From: Hymenobacter metallicola
GTDB taxonomy: Bacteria; Bacteroidota; Bacteroidia; Cytophagales; Hymenobacteraceae
DNA: 64,000 bases
Reading direction: 5' to 3'
NCBI RefSeq assembly: GCF_004745645.1
Contig: NZ_SRMB01000001.1
Coordinates: forward strand, 744,001 to 808,000
The stretch's first letter is position 1. Every line of letters starts with the position of its first letter. The translations under genes and the position numbers were made by a program. Positions 7,604 through 15,549 of this stretch are shown in pieces. Below the pieces are notes generated by a model. The model made no database searches, was not told the DNA's origin, and saw only the letters and a program-made list of their open reading frames with translations.

Positions 7604-9586
7604 TTACTGCAGCTCCCAGGCCGTGCGGTAGGCCCCGATGCTTTCCACGTAGTCCAGAAAGGCCTTGTAGAAGGGGTGGGAGCCTAGGGTGCTGGAGTCG
7701 CCGACGATGAGCAGCTTGCGCCGGGCCCGGGTCATGCCTACGTTCATGCGGCGGATGTCGGAGAGGAAGCCGATTTCACTCTGGGCGTTGCTGCGCGTGA
7801 GGCTGATGGCAATAATGTCGCGCTCCTGGCCCTGGAACGAATCCACGGTGCCGATGCTGAGCATGCGGTGCTCCATCAGGCCCACCAGCTCGTCGTTGTC
7901 TTCCACCGCGTCTTTGAGGTAGTTGATCTGGGCGCGGTAGGGGGCAATAACGCCAATGGTGAGCAAGTCGTCGGTGTGGTCGGCCGGGTCGTAGACTTCC
8001 AGCAGCTGGGAAAGGCGCTTGAGCAGCAGGTCGGCTTCCTCGGGGTTGGCAATGGAGCGGCTTTCCTCGATACCGAGCTCCTGGAAGCCGAAGCCGGCCG
8101 TGTCCAAGAACTCCACCGGCAGGTCGGGGGCGAAGCGCAGGTCGTAGTCGGGCAAGTCGGCGCGGGCCACGCCGGGCGCGGCTTTGAGGCGGCCTTCGTA
8201 GAACTGCTCGGAGCTGAACTCCATGATCTGCTCGTGCATGCGGTACTGCACTTCCAGCATCCGGGCCGAATCGGGCTGGCGCTTGATGCACTTCTCGAAC
8301 AGCGTCTCGCGCAGCCCGTCGCGGGCGGCCTGCTCACTTTTCACGGTGGGCGGCAGCTGCTGATGGTCGCCGGCCAGCACCACGCGGTTGCCCTTGGTTA
8401 TCGGAATCCAGCAGCCGGGCTCCAGGGCCTGGGCCGCCTCGTCGATAAACACGGTTTCGTAGGTCAGGTGGCGAATGGCGCGGTTCGAAGCGCCCACCAG
8501 GGTACAGGTGATGACCTGCACTTTTTCCAGCAAGTCCTCGGTGATGTAGCGCTCCAGGTTGTCGGAATCCTGCAGCATCTGGTGGGCCATTTCCTTCAGC
8601 ATTCGGCGCTGCTCGCGCTCCTCCCAGCCGAAGTGGCGCTTAAACTTGCCGGCCTGCTCCCGGTACTGCTCGGCGGTCTGCCGCATGCTTTTCAGCTCCC
8701 CGTAGCTCTTGTGCTCCATAATCTGGGCGTCGAGCGTGTGGTGCAGCAGCAGGTCCGACACGCGGGAGGGGTTGCCCATGCGAATCACGTTGACGCCCCG
8801 CTCGGCCAGCTTTTCGGTCAGTAGGTCCACGGCCGTGTTACTGGGCGCGCACACCAGCACCCGCCGCTCCCGCCGGATGGTTTCCAGGATGGCCTGCACC
8901 AGCGTGGTGGTTTTGCCGGTGCCGGGCGGACCGTGAATGATGGCCACGTCCTTGGCCGCCAGCACGTGGCGCACGGCCGCCAGCTGCGACTCATTCAGGG
9001 GCGAAGGGTAGTACAAAGTGGCTTCCGACTCGTCGCGGTAGCGGGCGGGCCTAGCGCCCAGCAGCACGTCGCGCAGCTCGGCCAGGCGGCTTTCGTAGGC
9101 GCCCATCACCTTGCCCAGGGCGTGCTCCATCTCCCGGTAGCTCACCTCGTCGAAGGTCAGGTCCACGCCCAGCTTGCCGTCGTCGACCCAGTCGGGCAGG
9201 TCTTCCTTGTTGGTGGCCAGCAGGATTTTATTGCGCTTCACGCTGGTAATCACGCCCGAGAGCGTGGGGCGGTCGGTGGCGGCGCGGCCGGGAATGTTGC
9301 CAAACAGGGCCGCGTTTTTGCCGACCTGAAACAGGTGCAGGCCGCCCTGGCCCGCGGGCCGCTCAATTTCGAGCACCAGCTTGCCGCCGAAGCCGATTTC
9401 TTCCTGGGTGATTTTAACCGGGTACCAGGTCAGGCCGCGCTTCTGGCGCTCGGCAATGGTGGCCTGGGCACTCTTGATTTTAAACTGTTCGAGGTCCTCT
9501 TTCTGCTCCAGCTTCATGAGGGCCTGCACCTTCCGCAGCTCTTTCTCGATGGCGTACGGGTCGGTATACGTGGGTTGTTCAGACAA
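7604..9586 (-). CDS. SF1 DNA/RNA helicase, IGHMBP2/Dna2-like
   Basis: A 660-residue superfamily 1B helicase of the IGHMBP2 (SMUBP2)/NAM7 type. An N-terminal OB-like region (about 45-150) precedes the split AAA domains. Visible motifs are Walker A GPPGTGKT (219-226), CAPSNTAVD, Walker B DEAAQALEP (from 382), GDHQQLPP (406-413), QYRMHEQI, DSFQGQERDII and VGMTRARRKLLIVGD. These bind and hydrolyse ATP and couple it to 5'-3' movement in the family. The first codon is TTG at 9586; no ATG lies near. It stands alone, convergent with the chitinases, and its substrate cannot be read from context. Confidence 0.92.
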   Translation of the reverse strand: MSEQPTYTDPYAIEKELRKVQALMKLEQKEDLEQFKIKSAQATIAERQKRGLTWYPVKITQEEIGFGGKLVLEIERPAGQGGLHLFQVGKNAALFGNIPGRAATDRPTLSGVITSVKRNKILLATNKEDLPDWVDDGKLGVDLTFDEVSYREMEHALGKVMGAYESRLAELRDVLLGARPARYRDESEATLYYPSPLNESQLAAVRHVLAAKDVAIIHGPPGTGKTTTLVQAILETIRRERRVLVCAPSNTAVDLLTEKLAERGVNVIRMGNPSRVSDLLLHHTLDAQIMEHKSYGELKSMRQTAEQYREQAGKFKRHFGWEEREQRRMLKEMAHQMLQDSDNLERYITEDLLEKVQVITCTLVGASNRAIRHLTYETVFIDEAAQALEPGCWIPITKGNRVVLAGDHQQLPPTVKSEQAARDGLRETLFEKCIKRQPDSARMLEVQYRMHEQIMEFSSEQFYEGRLKAAPGVARADLPDYDLRFAPDLPVEFLDTAGFGFQELGIEESRSIANPEEADLLLKRLSQLLEVYDPADHTDDLLTIGVIAPYRAQINYLKDAVEDNDELVGLMEHRMLSIGTVDSFQGQERDIIAISLTRSNAQSEIGFLSDIRRMNVGMTRARRKLLIVGDSSTLGSHPFYKAFLDYVESIGAYRTAWELQ

Positions 9587-9717
9587 ATGGGTAGTCGTTA
9601 TGAAGTCCGCTATAACAACGGAAACGGCAAAATGGTGGCCGAAGGTCGGGGAGAAAATTAACTTTATCGGCCGGGTCGTTGTCTGTGCCGGCTGGTATCG
9701 TGCTCAAGTAATTTACA

Positions 9718-10062
9718 ATGGCCAAAAATCCTCCCAAAGCAGTTGGACTGTTACAGCAGTTCCTTTCAATCGCCCGCTCCATTCTAACCAACCAAGTAGA
9801 CCTGCCATCCGGGATTCTCCGCCTGGATGCCACCTTATACTGGCTGGCACAGCATGATATTAAGCCGCTGACCGACGATGAGTGGGAATTGGTTGAGGCG
9901 TATCATGCCCAAATCATAAATTTCCCCCTGGGTGAGGAGCGCCTTGCCTGGGAGCCGAGTGCTTTGCAGAAGGTATCCGAAGAACTAGAGCAACTCAATA
10001 ACCTATACCGGCCGCAACTACTTACCCTATTGAACAGAGTCGTAAACGAGCAAGTCCTGTAG
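9718..10062 (+). CDS. Hypothetical protein, 114 aa
   Basis: A soluble, probably helical protein with no signal peptide or membrane segment and no motif I recognise. The ATG at 9718 follows an AT-richer stretch, and codon use is more relaxed than in neighbours, but the amino-acid pattern (regular Leu spacing, DDEWELVEAYH) looks like real protein. Its stop overlaps the start of a hairpin that probably ends transcription. Confidence 0.6.
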   Translation: MAKNPPKAVGLLQQFLSIARSILTNQVDLPSGILRLDATLYWLAQHDIKPLTDDEWELVEAYHAQIINFPLGEERLAWEPSALQKVSEELEQLNNLYRPQLLTLLNRVVNEQVL

Positions 10063-10128
10063 CCCCAGCGGGGCGCCATGTCGGTAGAGAAACATCCATA
10101 AAGTGTTTCAAAGGCCCCCGCTGGGCCT
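10061..10128. repeat. Imperfect hairpin with GCCCCAGCGGGGC-type ends
   Basis: AGCCCCAGCGGGG at 10061 pairs imperfectly with CCCCCGCTGGGCCT ending at 10128, with CATGTCGGTAGAGAAAC between them. This layout resembles short palindromic elements repeated between genes in Bacteroidetes; only one copy is in this window, so that is from memory. It may also end transcription of the upstream gene. Confidence 0.5.
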
Positions 10129-10162
10129 CTGTCGCTAGCTCCGCCGCTGGTTCGGTCTTCGC

Positions 10163-10759
10163 TCAATTATAGTTTATCACCTTGGTATAATACTGCTTCA
10201 CCTTGCCATCGGAGCCGACGACCAGCAAGTAGCGTAGGGTTTTGTTGAGCGGCGACACAATATCCCGCACCCGGGGGCCGCCTTCCTCGTTGAGGCTGAC
10301 CTCTGCCAGCAGCAGGCCTTTGTTCAGGCGGGAGAAGAGAATGACCGAACAGTCTTTCTGGGCGCCGGAAGCCGGGGTGAGCTTGGCCACCAAAGGCGAA
10401 TAGTAGGGTGAATGACTGTTGGCCTCATCCAGGGTGAAGAGCGAGTCGAGCAGCTGCACCTGGGGGTGGTTTTTGGGGAAGTTTAGCTCAGTCCGCAGCG
10501 GTTCGCTGAAGGTGACGTAGTCCTGAAACACGAGGCTGTCGAAGACGGCTACGCAGGGCCGGCGGTACTCCTCAAACTCTGGGCTGCGCAGAATGTGCTG
10601 GTAGGCCGCCTGGTACACCTGGGCGGGCGCGGCTGCGGCAGCCGGGGCCTGGGTTCGGGTTTTGGTTCGGGCCCGGCTCCGCTTACGAGTCTGGGCCTCG
10701 GTTTGAAAAGGGAGGGCCAGCAGCAGGCTAACCCCAAGAATCCACGCAAAAATATTCAT
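10163..10759 (-). CDS. Hypothetical secreted protein, 198 aa
   Basis: The N-terminus is a clear signal peptide (MNIFAWILGVSLLLALPFQ, cut near TEAQ), followed by a basic stretch rich in Arg, Lys and Thr and an Ala/Pro linker. The mature part (about 50-198) is mixed in composition and has no recognised motif; the end, LRYLLVVGSDGKVKQYYTKV, suggests beta strands. Probably periplasmic. No partner is evident. Confidence 0.7.
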   Translation of the reverse strand: MNIFAWILGVSLLLALPFQTEAQTRKRSRARTKTRTQAPAAAAAPAQVYQAAYQHILRSPEFEEYRRPCVAVFDSLVFQDYVTFSEPLRTELNFPKNHPQVQLLDSLFTLDEANSHSPYYSPLVAKLTPASGAQKDCSVILFSRLNKGLLLAEVSLNEEGGPRVRDIVSPLNKTLRYLLVVGSDGKVKQYYTKVINYN

Positions 10760-10957
10760 TGACGTTCGGTGAGCAGGCCGTTAACTTGAGTAGCCCTACC
10801 CGCAGCCAAGATAAAGGCTTTCTGAGAATGCCCCCGGCTAATGCCTCTGCTACTCTCTGCGCTGCCACCTTGGCACAACCCATAATTGTATGGAGAACGA
10901 AGATTCTTCACGGCGCACTACCGGACCTCGGCCAGACCCTGAGAGCATGATGCCCTG

Positions 10958-11329
10958 CTAAGCGAAAAAGTCGCTCGAATCGGTTTGGCTGAAATACTTA
11001 TTCAGGCTGCCCAAGTCGGCGAAGATGGGCTGGATGAGGCGCATAAACTGACGTACGGCCGCTTCGGAGTCGGCGTAGAGGAGCAGGTTGGCCTCGGTGG
11101 AAAAGCCCTGCACGTGCTCCAGCAGCTCGGGGGCCTGCTCTTCCAGAATGGTCAGGATATGCTCTTCCCAGGACGTGCCGCCCCCGCCGTAGCCGTACTT
11201 TTCGAACAGGTAGAAATGGCCCTCCAGGGCCGGGTCGGCCTCAACGTCGGCCGTGATGCCGAACTGGAAGTCTTCCACGCGCATCTCGGCGGGCAGAGCA
11301 AAGATCTTGAAGGGAAAGGTGGTTTGCAT
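10958..11329 (-). CDS. Possible Imm51-type immunity protein
   Basis: A 123-residue acidic, soluble protein. The block FEKYGYGGGGTSWEEHI, then ILEEQAPELLEHVQGFSTEA and DSEAAVRQFMRLIQPIF, resembles my memory of the Imm51 family, which has a Gly-Tyr-x-Gly-x-Gly-x-x-Trp segment followed by a PELL...FD-EA pattern. Imm51 proteins are thought to neutralise polymorphic toxins. No toxin gene is next to it: upstream is an alpha/beta hydrolase on the other strand and downstream an apparently empty 200-base gap. The family match is by eye and moderate. Confidence 0.5.
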   Translation of the reverse strand: MQTTFPFKIFALPAEMRVEDFQFGITADVEADPALEGHFYLFEKYGYGGGGTSWEEHILTILEEQAPELLEHVQGFSTEANLLLYADSEAAVRQFMRLIQPIFADLGSLNKYFSQTDSSDFFA

Positions 11330-11475
11330 CGGAACAGCCGCAGGTTAGGCCCAAAGCTACGACCAATAGTTGGGGGCGGGCCCCCTAACTATGCCGAAGC
11401 AGCGGCGTATGAGTTGGCAGGCTCTCATTTCCACCGCCTGCTGCTTGTTGGCCGGGCGTTTTCCTGCGCACTCCT

Positions 11476-12420
11476 ATGGCCCTACACTACATCCGGCAAG
11501 GTTCCGGCCCGACTCTGCTTCTGGTTCATGGCATCGGCGGGAGCTGGCGTTCCTGGAACTCTGTTCTGCACGCGCTGGCCGCCGAGCACGACGTTATTGC
11601 CGTCGATTTGCCCGGGCACGGGGCCTCGCCGCCCTTGGCCGGTGAGCATACCATTGCCACGCTGGCCGACGCGCTGACCGACTTCCTGACCGAGCACAAC
11701 CTGCTGGGCATCGACGCGGTAGGCAGCTCCATGGGCGCCCGGCTGGTATTGGAACTGGCCCGGCGCGGGGGCGTGCTGGGTGCCGTCGTTTCCCTGGACC
11801 CGGGCGGTTTCTGGGCAGGCTGGGAAGTGCCGTTCTTTTATCACTCAGTGGCGGTGTCGCAGAAGCTGGTCGCGGCCCTGCAGCCCATCATGCCCGCGCT
11901 GATGAACTCCCCCGTCGGCCGTACGGCGCTGCTGCCGCAGTTTTCGGCCCGGCCCTGGGCTCTGGATGCCGCCCAGGCTCAGGATGAGATGTACACCATG
12001 GGGCACACGCCCGTGTTTGAAGAGCTGCTCGAGGCTCTGGCTCACGGCGAACAGCAACAGCCGGCTCCGGCCGGCTCCATTACCGCCCCGCTTGTTATTG
12101 GCTGGGGCCGGCAAGATCGGGTGTGCCTGCCCGGTCAGGCCGAGCGGGCTTTGGCTAAGTTTCCCGATGCCCGCCTGTACTGGTTTTCAAACTGCGGCCA
12201 CTTCCCGCAGTGGGACCAGCCCGCCGAAGCGGCCCGCCTGATTCTGGCGACTCTGCGCCGCCAGCCGTTCCGTGACCAAGCCATTGCTCAGGCGGCCGAG
12301 AAGCCCACCCGGCCGCGGGCCGTGCCTACGCCGGGCGTAGTTTTGGCCACGCTGGCCCTGGCCGCTATTGGGGGTTGGTTGCTCGTCCGCCGCCCCAAGC
12401 AAACAGGCCGCGCCAGCTAG
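11476..12420 (+). CDS. Alpha/beta hydrolase with C-terminal membrane anchor
   Basis: A 314-residue hydrolase of the alpha/beta fold. It has the oxyanion segment LVHGIGGSWRSW, DLPGHGAS, the nucleophile elbow GSSMGAR with Ser85, a later Asp region (GWGRQDRVCLP) and the likely catalytic His in SNCGHFPQWDQP. After residue about 285 comes a proline-rich linker and a hydrophobic stretch (VVLATLALAAIGGWLLV) ending in basic residues, so it is probably tail-anchored. The substrate is unknown. Its stop lies one base from the convergent EutC stop. Confidence 0.85.
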   Translation: MALHYIRQGSGPTLLLVHGIGGSWRSWNSVLHALAAEHDVIAVDLPGHGASPPLAGEHTIATLADALTDFLTEHNLLGIDAVGSSMGARLVLELARRGGVLGAVVSLDPGGFWAGWEVPFFYHSVAVSQKLVAALQPIMPALMNSPVGRTALLPQFSARPWALDAAQAQDEMYTMGHTPVFEELLEALAHGEQQQPAPAGSITAPLVIGWGRQDRVCLPGQAERALAKFPDARLYWFSNCGHFPQWDQPAEAARLILATLRRQPFRDQAIAQAAEKPTRPRAVPTPGVVLATLALAAIGGWLLVRRPKQTGRAS

Positions 12421-12421
12421 C

Positions 12422-13195
12422 TTAGCTGTCCAGTAGGCCGGTTTCATCCTTCAGCGCTACCCCCGACAGTTCCCGCCGCAGGGCTTCCTGTAGCAGCCGA
12501 AACAGCTTTTCGGCGGCGGCTTCAACGGGCAGGCCTTCGGGGCGAATATTGGACACGCAGTTGCGGGCTTCGTCGGTGCGGCCGGGGCGGGGAGCGTAGG
12601 TGAAATAGGCTCCCAGGCTGTCGGGCGCGCTCAGGCCCGGCCTTTCCCCAATAAGAATCAGCGCCAGGCGGGCGTGCAGGACCTCCCCAATTTCGTCGCT
12701 GAGGGCCACGCGGCCCTGCTCGGCCAGGGTAAGCGGGGCAAGGCTGTAACCGGCCCGCTGCAACCTGGGCAGCAGCTGTTGCAGCAGCGGCAGAGCATGC
12801 CGGTTGAGGGCCGTGGCCGACAAGCCATCGGCTAGAACAATAGCTAGGTCGGCTTTTACCGGGGCTATTTCCCGCAACGCGCGGGCCGAGTCTTCGTGCA
12901 GACGTCGGCCCAGGTCGGGGCGCTGCAGGTAGTGCGGGCGGTTTTCGGCCTGGCTGCGCACCCGCAGCACCGGCATTTGTAAGGCCTCCAGTTCGGTCAT
13001 CAGTCGCTCGGTTTCCAACTCGGAATATACCGCGTCGCGGGCGTGGGCGTGGGCCAGCCGAAAGGCCAAAGCCTCGCGCAGCGGCACGCTGCTGCCGGTG
13101 CGGCCCAAGGCAATGCGGGCCGCCGTAAAGGCGCGCAGGCCGTCCCAGGGGTCGAGGGGCGGGTTGGGCAGCGGGGGGGTGACTTCGTCAGGCAT
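12422..13195 (-). CDS. eutC: Ethanolamine ammonia-lyase light chain
   Basis: A 257-residue protein matching EutC in length and motifs: the N-terminus DPWDGLRAFTAARIALGRTG, the segment ADLAIVLADGLSATA, LIGERPGLSAPDSLGAYFTY and the end CVSNIRPEGL. With EutB it forms the adenosylcobalamin enzyme that converts ethanolamine to acetaldehyde and ammonia. It is the last gene of a minus-strand block starting with a permease at 16899. Unlike the usual eutB-eutC tandem, two small genes separate it from eutB. Confidence 0.93.
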   Translation of the reverse strand: MPDEVTPPLPNPPLDPWDGLRAFTAARIALGRTGSSVPLREALAFRLAHAHARDAVYSELETERLMTELEALQMPVLRVRSQAENRPHYLQRPDLGRRLHEDSARALREIAPVKADLAIVLADGLSATALNRHALPLLQQLLPRLQRAGYSLAPLTLAEQGRVALSDEIGEVLHARLALILIGERPGLSAPDSLGAYFTYAPRPGRTDEARNCVSNIRPEGLPVEAAAEKLFRLLQEALRRELSGVALKDETGLLDS

Positions 13196-13219
13196 AAGAA
13201 GGAGGCCAGGGCCGTATTG

Positions 13220-13528
13220 TTAGTCCATTCGAGGAGTGGTCAGCAGCAAAAAAGTCCACCCGCAGTTCCAGAGCAGGCCGAGCAGGTTGAGCAGTAGGAG
13301 AGCTTTGCTGTGGCGGCCGCGAAGCGTGAGCGTAAGAGCCGCCGGAAGCAGGGTAGCCAGGGAAAGCAATAGGAAGGGCGAAACGAGTAGGCCATATCCC
13401 ATGGGCCCGCCGGAAGAGCGAACAGTCTGGAACAGCTCCGTGAGGAAGAGCAGATTGGTCAGCAGGAGCAGGGCCGAAATGGTCCAGTTCAGGTACTGTA
13501 CTCCCCGGCCAGGGGCAATGTCTTCCAT
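13220..13528 (-). CDS. Small membrane protein in the eut block
   Basis: A 102-residue protein with three probable membrane spans (about 15-35 ISALLLLTNLLFL, 47-68 LLVSPFLLLSLATLL, 76-96 ALLLLNLLGLLWNCGWTF). I recognise no family. It lies 24 bases upstream of eutC and after the DUF1810 gene, all on the same strand, so co-transcription with the ethanolamine genes is likely. A link to ethanolamine use is only suggested by position. Confidence 0.65.
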   Translation of the reverse strand: MEDIAPGRGVQYLNWTISALLLLTNLLFLTELFQTVRSSGGPMGYGLLVSPFLLLSLATLLPAALTLTLRGRHSKALLLLNLLGLLWNCGWTFLLLTTPRMD

Positions 13529-13593
13529 GCAGGGTACGTCGAAAGAGTGCGTAAAATAGGTTGGCTGGAGAAAGAGTGCGCGGTGGGGTTGCG

Positions 13594-14025
13594 CTAGTGG
13601 GCGTGCTGCAGCAGTTGTAGGGTTTTCGCGTCGGCGGCCCCGTTAAAATACCGCTCCAGCACCCGTTGAAAAACCGGGTCGGGGTTGTCGAGGGCGGCAA
13701 ACAAGGTCATGGACGATTTCAGCTTCATATCGTCGGGGCTGCCGAAGATGCGGCTAGCGTCCGGGTTGTCCAGGCCCAGCAGCGTCTGGCTTATGGCCAC
13801 CAGCCGAGGGCCCAACGTGGGGTGCTGTAGGTAGGCCTGGGCTTCCTGCCGGTTTTTCAGGGCGTAAAACCGGGACGTTTCGCTGAAGCCCAAGCCCTGA
13901 ATTTGCGGGAAGATATACCACATCCAGTGACTGCGCTTGCGGCCACTCTTGATTTCGGCCAGCGCCGTGGCATAGTCGGCGGCTTGGGCCGTAACGAAGC
14001 GCTGTAAGCTGTTTTCCTGGGACAT
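13594..14025 (-). CDS. DUF1810 family protein
   Basis: A 143-residue soluble protein. The stretch ALAEIKSGRKRSHWMWYIFP followed by IQGLG and SRFYAL is the hallmark of DUF1810, as is DDMKLKSSMTLFA near the end. The conserved Lys, His, Trp and Asp/Lys residues suggest a binding or catalytic site, but no function is established to my knowledge. It sits between eutB and eutC, 66 bases after eutB, which is an unusual position. Confidence 0.9.
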   Translation of the reverse strand: MSQENSLQRFVTAQAADYATALAEIKSGRKRSHWMWYIFPQIQGLGFSETSRFYALKNRQEAQAYLQHPTLGPRLVAISQTLLGLDNPDASRIFGSPDDMKLKSSMTLFAALDNPDPVFQRVLERYFNGAADAKTLQLLQHAH

Positions 14026-14091
14026 GCCGGGCTAGGAGTTGGTGAGACACGGGTGTAAGTACGCAACTGCGGCCCATCCTGCTGCCGTGGC

Positions 14092-15483
14092 CTACAATTT
14101 CGACGCTCCTTTACCTACATCCAGCAGCCGGTGCCCCGCGGCAGCGGGCAGAAGCTGGCCTTGTTCGTTGAAAATTCCTTGCTGCTGCAGCCAAGCCTCA
14201 AACTCGGGTGCGGGGCGCAGGCCTAGTACTTGCCGCACGTAGAGCGCGTCGTGAAACGACGTGGACTGGTAGCCCAGCATGATGTCGTCGGCGCCGGGGA
14301 TGCCCATGATGTAGTTGCAGCCGGCCACGCCCAGCAGCGTGAGCAGGGTGTCCATGTCGTCCTGGTCGGCCTCGGCGTGGTTGGTATAGCACACGTCAAC
14401 GCCCATGGGCAGGCCCAGGAGCTTGCCGCAGAAATGGTCTTCCAGCCCCGCCCGAATGATCTGCTTGCCGTCGTAGAGGTACTCGGGGCCAATAAAGCCA
14501 ACTACTGTGTTGACCAGCAGCGGGGCAAACCGCCGGGCCACGGCGTAGGCCCGGGCCTCGCAGGTTTGCTGGTCGAGGCCGTGGTGGGCATTAGCCGAAA
14601 GAGAGCTGCCCTGTCCGGTTTCGAAGTACATGACGTGCTGGCCCAACGTGCCGCGGTGCAGGCTCAGCGTCGCTTCGTGCGCTTCCTGCAGCAGGCTCAG
14701 GTTCACGCCGAAGCTGGTATTGGTAGCCTCCGTACCACCGATGGACTGAAACGCCAGGTCTACCGGCGCGCCTTGCTCGATAAGGGCCAAGGTGGTCGTC
14801 AGGTGGCTCAGCACGCAGGTCTGGGTCGGAATCTGATACTGCTCGCGCACCGCGTCCAGCATTTCCAGCAGCTGACGCACTACGCGCGGGTTATCGGTGG
14901 CCGGGTTGATGCCCAGCACCGCGTCGCCGCTGCCGTAGAGCAGGCCATCCACGAGGCTGGCGGCAATACCGCGGGCGTCGTCGGTGGGGTGGTTGGGCTG
15001 CAGGCGCGTGGCCAGATGGCCGCGCAGGCCCAGCGTGTTGCGGAACTGCGTAACAACTTCGCACTGGCGAGCCACGGCAATCAGCTCTTGATTGCGCATG
15101 AGCTTGCTCACGGCCGCCACCATTTCCGGGGTCAGGCCCGGAGCCAGCTGCTGCAAGCTGGCCGGGGTGGCCGCCTCGGAAAGCAGCCAGTCGCGCAGCT
15201 GGCCTACGGTGAAGTGGCTGACAGGGGCAAAGGCCGCGGCATCGTGGGTATCCAGAATCAGGCGGGTCACTTCGTCGTGCTCATAGGGAACGAGGGCCTC
15301 GTTGAGGAAGGTGCGCAGGGGCACGTCGGCCAGGGCGAGCTGGGCCGCCACCCGCTCTTCGTAGGTGTCGGCCATTACGCCGGCCAGCCCGTCGCCCGAG
15401 CGAGGAGGCGAGGCCCGGGCCAGCAGGGTTTTCAGGTCGGGGAAGCGGTAGGTCCGCTGGCGAATGGTGTGCTGATAAGCCAT
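14092..15483 (-). CDS. eutB: Ethanolamine ammonia-lyase heavy chain
   Basis: A 463-residue protein of the usual EutB length (about 453-465). It has the family segments ANELIAV-like RNQELIAVARQCEVVTQF, LATRLQPNHPTD, DGLLYGSGDAVLGINPATDN, QGAPVDLAFQSIGGTEATN, FETGQGSSLSANAHHGLDQ and GFIGPEYLYDGKQIIRA. EutB forms the TIM barrel that binds ethanolamine and, with EutC, adenosylcobalamin. The gene begins 66 bases after the permease. No reactivase (EutA), aldehyde dehydrogenase or shell protein is nearby, so the acetaldehyde must be handled elsewhere. Confidence 0.96.
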   Translation of the reverse strand: MAYQHTIRQRTYRFPDLKTLLARASPPRSGDGLAGVMADTYEERVAAQLALADVPLRTFLNEALVPYEHDEVTRLILDTHDAAAFAPVSHFTVGQLRDWLLSEAATPASLQQLAPGLTPEMVAAVSKLMRNQELIAVARQCEVVTQFRNTLGLRGHLATRLQPNHPTDDARGIAASLVDGLLYGSGDAVLGINPATDNPRVVRQLLEMLDAVREQYQIPTQTCVLSHLTTTLALIEQGAPVDLAFQSIGGTEATNTSFGVNLSLLQEAHEATLSLHRGTLGQHVMYFETGQGSSLSANAHHGLDQQTCEARAYAVARRFAPLLVNTVVGFIGPEYLYDGKQIIRAGLEDHFCGKLLGLPMGVDVCYTNHAEADQDDMDTLLTLLGVAGCNYIMGIPGADDIMLGYQSTSFHDALYVRQVLGLRPAPEFEAWLQQQGIFNEQGQLLPAAAGHRLLDVGKGASKL

Positions 15484-15549
15484 GCTGGTTGTTGGTTATT
15501 AGTCCTGCCGAGTGAAGCATTCCGTTCTATTTTGAATGCCCCCAACACG

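Noticed and set aside
10759..10950. 63-residue plus-strand frame in a gap
   Set aside because: Its start lies on the start codon of the divergent gene at 10759, and its composition is not protein-like.
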